Of a stretch of DNA of 37,209 nt, positions 30,825 through 37,209 are shown one piece after another. The number at the start of each line of letters is the position of its first letter. Within the stretch, counting starts at the first letter, position 1. The notes beneath the pieces are model-generated. The model did not search any database. It saw nothing but the letters and a program-made list of their open reading frames with translations, and had not been told where the DNA came from. Made by a program: the position numbers and the translations under genes. Source of the DNA: Treponema sp. UBA937 (GTDB lineage Bacteria; Spirochaetota; Spirochaetia; Treponematales; Breznakiellaceae); assembly GCA_002293455.1 (NCBI GenBank), contig DBDH01000080.1, positions 20,143-57,351 of the forward strand, written 5' to 3'.

Positions 30825-32486
30825 TCATAAAACTCTTTCTATTTTTTCCAGGGCATACGATTTCGTCATTTCAAAAATACTCTGTACGTCTTCTTTAGGA
30901 TATTTTTTTTTAAAAGACGCGGAGAGCGGCAGAAGCGTGATGATGATATGGTCTTCCATTGAGGAAGCGTGTTCCATGTTTTCCAAAAAAACGGAGCTTT
31001 GTTTAATAGGAGGAAGTTTTTTTATTTTGTCATGATACTGTGCAAGGAAGTCCTCTGCGCTCATCGACGGAATACCTGTAGAGAAGGGGAAGATGATATT
31101 GCCGGCTTCCTGGGGATTGTCGTTTTTTTGAATAGTAAGAGACGCCCCCATTCCTTCAATCTGGTTGACTTTAACGGAAAGCGTAAGAATTTTTCTTTCA
31201 AAATGTTCTTTGTAACTTTTCAGCATGTTCGTTTGATAGTACCAAGTGTTTTCTGATGTAACTTTCTGCAGCGATACATTCTTAAACAAAAAATGATTGA
31301 ACTGGGATTCCGCTGGCAGCAAACGGGTTTGTTTATTGGCAAATAATTTGTGGATGTACGTTCCCCTCGCGTAAGTATTTCCTTCCGGATAAGAAAAATC
31401 CGCTCCGTAAATATCAATCACTTTTGCGCCCAGGGAATCCGCAAGCGCTAAAGCTGCGTAACTTACATTCCCGCCGCTTGTATCAACAAAAGGAAATTGC
31501 TTCCAGTATTGACTAATATATTGGCTTAAAGGATGTCCGCCGGCAAAAAATTGCAGATTGTTTGACCCGGCCGGAATAATGGCGGGGCTTGCCATATCCA
31601 AAAAAAGTGGAATATCTTTTAGGCAGCTTCCTATAAAATGATACGAGCTGAAATGCTGACAATCTATCGAAACAACAGCATCCGGCCTTATTCCTCTCGC
31701 AAGCAATACCGGCAGCGCTGTGTCGGTGGAAATAATAAAAACACGTTCATTCATCAATTTTGAAAGCTGCATATCCAGCGATGGTCCTGCCGCGATAATT
31801 GCCGCGTGATGAATCGTGGGAAAAAAACTTTTTTGACATTCGGCCATTTTCAAATTCCTAATAATATTTGAGAACCACCGTTTCCCGAATATGGACTGAA
31901 CCGAAAAATCCCCCGACACACGGTTAACCGCTTCTTTCACTTCATTGCTTACAGCATTGAATTTTTCCAAGTCCAATTCTGTTCTTGTTCTTAAAGGCAG
32001 CATCGAAATACTTCCGAACAATGCGGGCTTATAATTATTAATAATAAATTCTTCTATTTGTGACGGAGCGGGATCTATTATCAGTGAGACTCTCTTGTCT
32101 TTTAGAATTTCCACATATTCTTTTGATGCTAAAAGCTCCGCAATGCCGTGAATATTAAAATCGACAACAATAATTTTCTGTATGTCCTCTCGTGCAAGCG
32201 CCGCGGAAATATGAAATGCTCCGCCGAGTCCCAGAATGATTAAAAAACCCGCATCCTCCACAGTACTTAGCAAGCGGTTCCCTTCTTTTACGGGATCAAT
32301 CATTGAATGCAGAGGATGGGCTTTGCCGGAATTGTCTGTAAGAGCCGGAATCAATTCCCCGGAACGGGATTCCAAAAATGTATAATTACCGAAACTTGTT
32401 TCCGCTGTAGTCAGACGTTTGCATACATCAGGATTGGAATTTGAAAGGCTGAGCAGATTTCTTTCAAAAAAATACCGTTTGTCCAT
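30825..32486 (-). CDS. Maf-like motility-associated protein (MAF_flag10/DUF115), canonical member
   Basis: A 553-residue cytoplasmic protein of the Maf family, whose members are linked to glycosylation of flagellin with sugar acids. An N-terminal region (about 1-150) shows LIILGLGGAFHI; the central DUF115 domain has IIAAGPSLDMQL near 228, DAVVSIDCQHFS near 270 and DIYGADFSYPEGNTYARGT near 370, all as in typical members. It is the last gene of the minus-strand operon, two bases after the second Maf-like gene. A flagellar role is inferred from the family and the presumed spirochaete host; the glycan is unknown. Confidence 0.88.
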   Translation of the reverse strand: MDKRYFFERNLLSLSNSNPDVCKRLTTAETSFGNYTFLESRSGELIPALTDNSGKAHPLHSMIDPVKEGNRLLSTVEDAGFLIILGLGGAFHISAALAREDIQKIIVVDFNIHGIAELLASKEYVEILKDKRVSLIIDPAPSQIEEFIINNYKPALFGSISMLPLRTRTELDLEKFNAVSNEVKEAVNRVSGDFSVQSIFGKRWFSNIIRNLKMAECQKSFFPTIHHAAIIAAGPSLDMQLSKLMNERVFIISTDTALPVLLARGIRPDAVVSIDCQHFSSYHFIGSCLKDIPLFLDMASPAIIPAGSNNLQFFAGGHPLSQYISQYWKQFPFVDTSGGNVSYAALALADSLGAKVIDIYGADFSYPEGNTYARGTYIHKLFANKQTRLLPAESQFNHFLFKNVSLQKVTSENTWYYQTNMLKSYKEHFERKILTLSVKVNQIEGMGASLTIQKNDNPQEAGNIIFPFSTGIPSMSAEDFLAQYHDKIKKLPPIKQSSVFLENMEHASSMEDHIIITLLPLSASFKKKYPKEDVQSIFEMTKSYALEKIERVL

Positions 32487-32488
32487 AA

Positions 32489-33931
32489 TTACGTCCCTGT
32501 TCCCCGAAGTGACGTAAGACTTTGTTTAAGAGCCGAATGTATATCTTCGCATGTATCATCCAATTGCAGGAGTTCGAGCAATTCGTTTCTTACATCTGTT
32601 CCTGATTCTTTGTCTTCTATAGCATGTAATAAAACATGTAACGGAAATAGTCTTTGTTTTTCCAAAATTGTTACAGAGAATACAGGAAGCCGGTTACTAA
32701 AAGATGAGACAGATGTATAATCTTCATCAAAAAACGATGGAAATACTTTATGATTTTTCCCCAACGAAAAAATTCTCCCCGGATAATTTTGAAGATAGTG
32801 CCGGAACCAGTCCGCATAAATATCCAGCGTCCCAGGATTTTCTTCCGCTTTCCGTTTGAACATGTCCGAATAATACGGATGCAGGCGGTTTGTTTGTGAC
32901 GAAATCAATATATCAAAAGCATAAGGGCGCGCATGGGTGAGAAGATCATCCGAAGATAAATCGATGCCGGAAACAAACACATTTCCGTCTGTAAGCCGGA
33001 ACGCAAGATCCAGAGCGGCGGCCGTTACCGTTCCCCTTTGCGGAAAACGCAGATGGGGAATCGATAATTTTTCCAGAAGGATAGACTGCCATGCGCTGCC
33101 GTCTCCCAATACCAGCACAGGATGTTCACCGCATTGAGAGGGAAGGGCGGCGTTGAGTGTTGCGCAGACAAAATGATTCCGCGGAGAAGCTCTTTCATAT
33201 TCTATAAAATGAAACCTCGCCCAATTGCCGCCGTCGCTCCCGATTACCATATGGGGAGTAATGCCGTTTTTCTGTAATGCCATACATGATGATGAAACGG
33301 CAACAATAAAAAGATGCTCTTTTTGCTGAAACCGCTTTATAAGAGGTATTGAAGTTTCAAGACCAGGACCGGCTCCGCAAACCAGCACAGGACAAGTTCC
33401 GGGAATAAAAGTCAGAATCTTTTTTAATGTGCCCGCGTTTCTCAAACAATTTTTTATCCATCTTCTGCCGAAAGCTTTTACGGTAGTTAGATTGGCGGCG
33501 CCTCTTTTTATAAAGGTACGGATTTCTTCAAGCAAAGACGCGTATGTATCTTTATAGGCATCCATCGACGGGCGCCATTCAATAATTTTTATGTAAGGAA
33601 TATCCGCATCATCTATGCAGTATTCAAGGAACGCTTGAAGCGTTTTGCCGCTGCCTTCTTGCCATTCGGCATCGGGCATTCCTTTACCTTCAAAAAAAGA
33701 AGAACACCGGAGCGCAACGATGGCAGCTTCCGGATTTTTTTTTCTCAATACCGGAATGATATACGCTAAAGCAGGTTCAAGCAGAATAAAATGTTTAACA
33801 TCTTTTTTGATTTCAAGAGATTCAACATAACGCTCCGCTTCTTTTATGGGATCATAAGAAGAATGAAGCGCAATGCTTCCCGCGTATGCGGCAGGTACAT
33901 TTTTTTTTGACGGGAATAAACGTTCATCCAT
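32489..33931 (-). CDS. Maf-like protein, divergent second member
   Basis: A 480-residue paralogue of the neighbouring Maf protein. It keeps the general layout: an N-terminal Rossmann-like part, the central glycine-rich VLVCGAGPGLETSIP near residue 190, PHMVIGSDGG near 233 and FVSGIDLSSDDLLTHARPY near 315. It differs from the canonical family at the PSL motif (GAGPGLE), which suggests altered substrate use or loss of catalysis. It is two bases from both neighbours, so it is surely in the operon. The two Maf-like proteins may work as a pair. Confidence 0.8.
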   Translation of the reverse strand: MDERLFPSKKNVPAAYAGSIALHSSYDPIKEAERYVESLEIKKDVKHFILLEPALAYIIPVLRKKNPEAAIVALRCSSFFEGKGMPDAEWQEGSGKTLQAFLEYCIDDADIPYIKIIEWRPSMDAYKDTYASLLEEIRTFIKRGAANLTTVKAFGRRWIKNCLRNAGTLKKILTFIPGTCPVLVCGAGPGLETSIPLIKRFQQKEHLFIVAVSSSCMALQKNGITPHMVIGSDGGNWARFHFIEYERASPRNHFVCATLNAALPSQCGEHPVLVLGDGSAWQSILLEKLSIPHLRFPQRGTVTAAALDLAFRLTDGNVFVSGIDLSSDDLLTHARPYAFDILISSQTNRLHPYYSDMFKRKAEENPGTLDIYADWFRHYLQNYPGRIFSLGKNHKVFPSFFDEDYTSVSSFSNRLPVFSVTILEKQRLFPLHVLLHAIEDKESGTDVRNELLELLQLDDTCEDIHSALKQSLTSLRGTGT

Positions 33932-33933
33932 GT

Positions 33934-34707
33934 CTAAACATAATGTTGAATACAGTCTAACACTTTTTGCGGAGTATCCGCGGAAAACTGTTCTACAATA
34001 TTCAGATGAAACCGCTTATTCAAATGATGAAGCAAAAGTTCGTGATCGATAGACAAAGGAAACAATAGGATAAAAGTATTTCCCTTCAGAGGCAGAAGCC
34101 TGCCGAAACTTTTTATTGACCGGAGGATCTCATCAGGAGTTTCTTCATCAATGGAGGTACTAAAAATACAGCAGTTAAAAGTTCCTGACGCGTCAAAATA
34201 TTCATTGATGATATCCGCGGGTTCGTCTTTTCCAGAATCTTCCGATGAGTTCTTTTCAAAAGGCATAAAAGCCGCCTCCGCCTTTTCAAGAATCCGGCTT
34301 ACCGTTTCCGGAAAAAATCCCGCATCGGCAGACAAAAGGAGCATCGCTTCAGGCGGATTGACATCGGTTACATGAAAAATCCAATAATACGAATCTTCAT
34401 TTCCTTCATCTTTCAATTCGTTGATATTGGTTTCCGGAATTTTATGCCATTTTTCTTTGTGTTCTGCCGCAAGCGCCTGTGGAATATGTATTTTTTCCAA
34501 TCCGAATCCCAGGATCGAGAAACTCACATAAGCGTCAGTTCCCCGCGAGAGACAAGCTCCTCTTTTAAACGGAATATAACTTCGCAGCATATTCAAAGCA
34601 GTATCGGAAAGCGTATGAGTCCGGGGAAGCTTCGTTAAACGGTCAACTAAGGCTTTCCCCGTTTCATCAAGAGTAGTCATAGCAGCTGCTTTGCTTAAAA
34701 GACCCAT
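33934..34707 (-). CDS. Hypothetical protein of the Maf operon
   Basis: A 257-residue soluble protein that I do not recognise. The N-terminal third (TLDETGKALVDRLTKLPRTH, then YIPFKRGACLSRG) and the C-terminal domain (CCIFSTSIDEETPDEILRSIKSFGRLLPLKGNTFILLFPLSIDHELLLHHLNKRF) have the alternating strand-helix look of an alpha-beta fold; the middle (about 160-185) is an acidic linker. Its ATG shares its first base with the previous stop (TAATG), so translation is coupled to the acidic protein. A role in the same motility or surface process is inferred from the operon. Confidence 0.75.
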   Translation of the reverse strand: MGLLSKAAAMTTLDETGKALVDRLTKLPRTHTLSDTALNMLRSYIPFKRGACLSRGTDAYVSFSILGFGLEKIHIPQALAAEHKEKWHKIPETNINELKDEGNEDSYYWIFHVTDVNPPEAMLLLSADAGFFPETVSRILEKAEAAFMPFEKNSSEDSGKDEPADIINEYFDASGTFNCCIFSTSIDEETPDEILRSIKSFGRLLPLKGNTFILLFPLSIDHELLLHHLNKRFHLNIVEQFSADTPQKVLDCIQHYV

Positions 34708-37209
34708 TACACTAAACCTAATTCCTCAAACAATTTCTTGTACGTATCAAAATATTCTGATCTGGCGAATTCTTCGATTTTATCTTCCGGCAGGGATTCA
34801 AGCAATTTGTCCATGTAAGAAAGAACAGTCTTTAATTCCTGTTTGAGATTTTGAGGAATATCGATATTGCCGGAATCCGCTTCATTGCTGGAAACTGTAT
34901 GGACTTCATCCATTTGAGAAGCAGGCGCCATTTCTTCAACGATCAAATCATCATCCAGAATAAAAGAGTCATCTTCTATGGGCACCGCATCCAAAACATG
35001 TTCGTCTTCCGGATTGATGGTCTCAATTTCTTCAAAATCAATTTCCGGATCGATGAGAGATAAATCGGAATCTTCGGATTCTACCACAAAACCTTCTGGA
35101 ATAACCTGCGCAAAATTCTCTTCTTCGGGAATTTCACTGCCCATATCGGAGGAATCTGTGTCAGCATCATCCAGTTCGGGAATGGAAAGCTCCAGTTCAT
35201 CTTCATCTTCCATTTCAAGGACTTCCGTTTCTTCCGTCAAAAGAGGTTCTTCTTCCAAATCCAATTCGATGCTGATATCTTCCAGGGAAGGTTCGGTTAC
35301 AGGATTTTCCACAATGCCGCTGAAATCAGGTTCCTCGATAACCGCATCGGAAAGATCGATGTTTTCCGCGTCATCTTCCTCAAGATACGATGTATCCTCG
35401 GGAGCCGGTGTAACAGGCCGGGCGCCTTCTTCCCGAAGCTGTTTTAATTCCTCCGTATCTTTTTCGGCAATGGCTTCATCCAAGGGAATCTCATGTTCAT
35501 CGAAAGAAACAGACGGTGCTTCATCAATTTCAATATCATTAAAATCATCATCATCATCAAATGAAATATCTTCCGGAGACGGTTCATCAATCTCTATTTC
35601 ATCAATCTCTATTATTTCGGGCTCATCTTCTTCAACAGTCAAATCCAATTCATCAAGAGAAGAGTCTGTTGATAGTTCTTCTTCGGCAATCTCCGCGGAT
35701 TCTTCCTCAGGCTTTTCCTCGGACTCTTCGGGGTTTTCACCTTCCAAAGTATCTTCAATAATTCCAGCATCTTCAATGATACCGCCGTTTATTTCATCGT
35801 CCGTTTCTGCCGGAGCCGGAACCTTATCAAAAAAACTAAAATCGATTTCCGCACTTATCACGCCGTCATCATCAGAAAAAGATTCCGGTTCGGGTTCCGG
35901 GTCAATCGATTTGTCTTCTTCGGAAACCGCGGCGTCTTCATCTTCGTCTTCGTCTAAGATATCCGATTCTTCAATAACCAAATCTTCGATTATTGGTTCT
36001 TTATGATCCGAAGGAAGTTCATCCAGGTCCAAAGAAAGTTCCGATATATCCAACTCTGTATTGTCTTCATCGGATACGGGTTCGTCTTCTTCGGAAACCG
36101 CCGCGTCTTCATCTCCGCCTGAGAGATCCGGCTCTTCAATCGATTCTTCGGATGTCTGTTCGTTGAACGCTTCCGGCGGAGATTCTGTTTCGGCAAAACC
36201 ATCATCTTCAGTCTCGACAGCATTATTTGCGTCTTCTCCCGCTTCTTCGGTGAAATCGGCGGTATTTAAAATATTGTCCAATTCATCACCGGTCAGAGAA
36301 ATCTTATCGTCATCTTCTTTATCAAAGAAGCCCGCCGGACTTTCCGGAGGAATTTCAGATTCGGCGGTTTCTTTCGACGTTTCAGTTTTCATGGAAGATA
36401 ATTCATTTTTAAGACTGGATAACTCTTCCCTGATAGATGAAAGTTCATTGGCAATTTTAAGGAGCAAATCCGCGGAAATTTCTTCTTTGACCTGCTCTGC
36501 TGTATGTTGCTGAGAACTGTTATCCGCTATATCCGAAACGTCAAAATTGATGGAACTTCGATTCGCTTCATCAATATCATCGATGGTGATGGTTTCGTCT
36601 TCATCCAGGAACATATCCGCGTCATCGGATTTCGGCGAATCATCATTCTGTTGAAGATCGTCGCTGAAAGCGGCCACGTCATCAAAATTGATAGAACTTC
36701 GGTTTGCTTCATCAATATCATCGATGGTGATGGGTTCGTCCTTACCGGGAGAATCATCTCCATCGAGAGAGATAATCGAATTGATGTCGGGAATATCTTT
36801 TAATTCTTCGGGATTGTTGTCTGTGTCATCAAACGTAATATCCTCTAATTCCTCGCCGGCGAAGGGTTCTTCGGAAAGCTCGGAAAGGATTACGTCGTCT
36901 TCTTCTTTGGGAGAATCAGCAAGAAAATCGTCTAAAGATACTTCCGAAAAATCTTCATCATCGGCGGTTTCCGGAAGGTCGATTCCATCGGATATTTCTA
37001 TGGATATTTCCGCATCATCTAACACGGGATTTGCCGCGGCATCCGGTTCAAGCTCAATTTCCGAATCATCAAAATCAATGTCGAGGCCAAAATCATCATC
37101 TGCGGAAATTTCCGTTTCATCGATTTCAGGAAGAGACAGTTCCATGTCATCGGTTTCGGCGCCATCGGGAAACTGAACATCTTCGTCGGACGCATCCGCA
37201 GCAACACTG
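34707..37209 (-). CDS. Very acidic repeat-rich protein with coiled coil (N-terminus beyond window)
   Basis: At least 833 residues. The frame stays open through the window edge and the part upstream of the first internal ATG at 37145 is equally acidic (SVAADASDEDVQFPDGAETD), so the true start is outside the window. Nearly the whole chain is Asp/Glu/Ser/Ile-rich low-complexity. Two distinct elements stand out: a coiled coil (about residues 220-255 from 37145; LLKIANELSSIREELSSLKN) and a C-terminal folded helix pair (LKQELKTVLSYMDKLLESLP, then ARSEYFDTYKKLFEELGL). TIDDIDEANRSSINFD occurs twice (DNA 36541-36598 and 36682-36739). Function unknown; first visible gene of the Maf operon. A scaffold or adaptor is a guess. 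Confidence 0.85.
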   Translation of the reverse strand, partial: SVAADASDEDVQFPDGAETDDMELSLPEIDETEISADDDFGLDIDFDDSEIELEPDAAANPVLDDAEISIEISDGIDLPETADDEDFSEVSLDDFLADSPKEEDDVILSELSEEPFAGEELEDITFDDTDNNPEELKDIPDINSIISLDGDDSPGKDEPITIDDIDEANRSSINFDDVAAFSDDLQQNDDSPKSDDADMFLDEDETITIDDIDEANRSSINFDVSDIADNSSQQHTAEQVKEEISADLLLKIANELSSIREELSSLKNELSSMKTETSKETAESEIPPESPAGFFDKEDDDKISLTGDELDNILNTADFTEEAGEDANNAVETEDDGFAETESPPEAFNEQTSEESIEEPDLSGGDEDAAVSEEDEPVSDEDNTELDISELSLDLDELPSDHKEPIIEDLVIEESDILDEDEDEDAAVSEEDKSIDPEPEPESFSDDDGVISAEIDFSFFDKVPAPAETDDEINGGIIEDAGIIEDTLEGENPEESEEKPEEESAEIAEEELSTDSSLDELDLTVEEDEPEIIEIDEIEIDEPSPEDISFDDDDDFNDIEIDEAPSVSFDEHEIPLDEAIAEKDTEELKQLREEGARPVTPAPEDTSYLEEDDAENIDLSDAVIEEPDFSGIVENPVTEPSLEDISIELDLEEEPLLTEETEVLEMEDEDELELSIPELDDADTDSSDMGSEIPEEENFAQVIPEGFVVESEDSDLSLIDPEIDFEEIETINPEDEHVLDAVPIEDDSFILDDDLIVEEMAPASQMDEVHTVSSNEADSGNIDIPQNLKQELKTVLSYMDKLLESLPEDKIEEFARSEYFDTYKKLFEELGLV
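36541..36739 (-). repeat. Internal duplication in the acidic-protein gene
   Basis: The segments 36541-36598 and 36682-36739 are near-identical direct repeats, 141 bases apart, encoding TIDDIDEANRSSINFD twice. Shorter related repeats (AAVSEED) occur near 35912-35943 and 36079-36110. They suggest growth of the gene by tandem duplication. Confidence 0.75.

Noticed and set aside
34978..36006. Plus-strand Ser-rich open frame of 342 codons
   Set aside because: It is the antisense shadow of the acidic protein gene: Asp/Glu codons read backwards give Ser codons. It lacks a ribosome-binding site and the minus-strand frame fits the operon.

Overview
The window looks like a chromosomal segment of a spirochaete, most likely a Treponema-type host-associated species. 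The evidence is the pair of MAF_flag10/DUF115 (Maf-type flagellin glycosylation) proteins next to a long acidic protein, the many small Cys-rich and lipoprotein genes, and several toxin-antitoxin (TA) cassettes mixed with ordinary housekeeping genes. This assignment rests on gene content only; there is no rRNA or tRNA gene, and I see no CRISPR array, intact insertion sequence or integrase.

Layout. 1-2709: the end of a sugar ABC transporter operon (two MalF/MalG-type permeases) followed by malQ. 2819-4858: a Cys-rich small protein, murI and rsgA. 4885-5498: a Phd/YefM-RelE TA pair with its own promoter. 5604-8027: mutS2. 8075-11387: small accessory genes (solo HicB, TM2-domain protein, VWA protein, TPR lipoprotein, Cys-cluster protein) separated by short inverted repeats. 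11388-16261: arginine operon argC-argJ-argB-argD, which is the acetyl-recycling pathway. 16262-25040: an AT-rich accessory island inserted between argD and argG. 25041-27677: argG-argH, ended by an intrinsic terminator. 27879-30730: a DMT-family transporter, a 62-bp tandem hairpin repeat, and pepF. 30825-37209 (minus strand): a tight four-gene operon of an acidic coiled-coil protein (running off the window), a protein of unknown function and two Maf-like proteins.

The most interesting part is the island that splits the arginine operon. It contains two additional copies of the 3' end of argD: one about 98% identical over about 270 bp (18864-19134), and one short and diverged (22630-22695). These copies divide the island into three modules. 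Module 1 has an antitoxin-toxin-antitoxin cassette, an unknown 417-residue protein with a consensus promoter that appears leaderless, and an IS30-family transposase remnant fused almost directly to the argD fragment. Module 2 has a TetR regulator with three tandem operators, a lipoprotein, a small pyrophosphatase-like protein, VapBC and a MNT/HEPN pair. Module 3 has an HNH nuclease and a D12-class DNA adenine methyltransferase packed against argG. I read this as a hotspot where defence and addiction cassettes accumulated behind argD, probably by recombination using the argD 3' end as an anchor; that mechanism is inference.

Other points of note are a tandem 62-bp hairpin repeat that supplies the pepF ribosome-binding site, a MutS2 whose Smr domain lacks the usual LDLR aspartate, and conserved TGCATAAATATT motifs in the long leader of the arginine operon.
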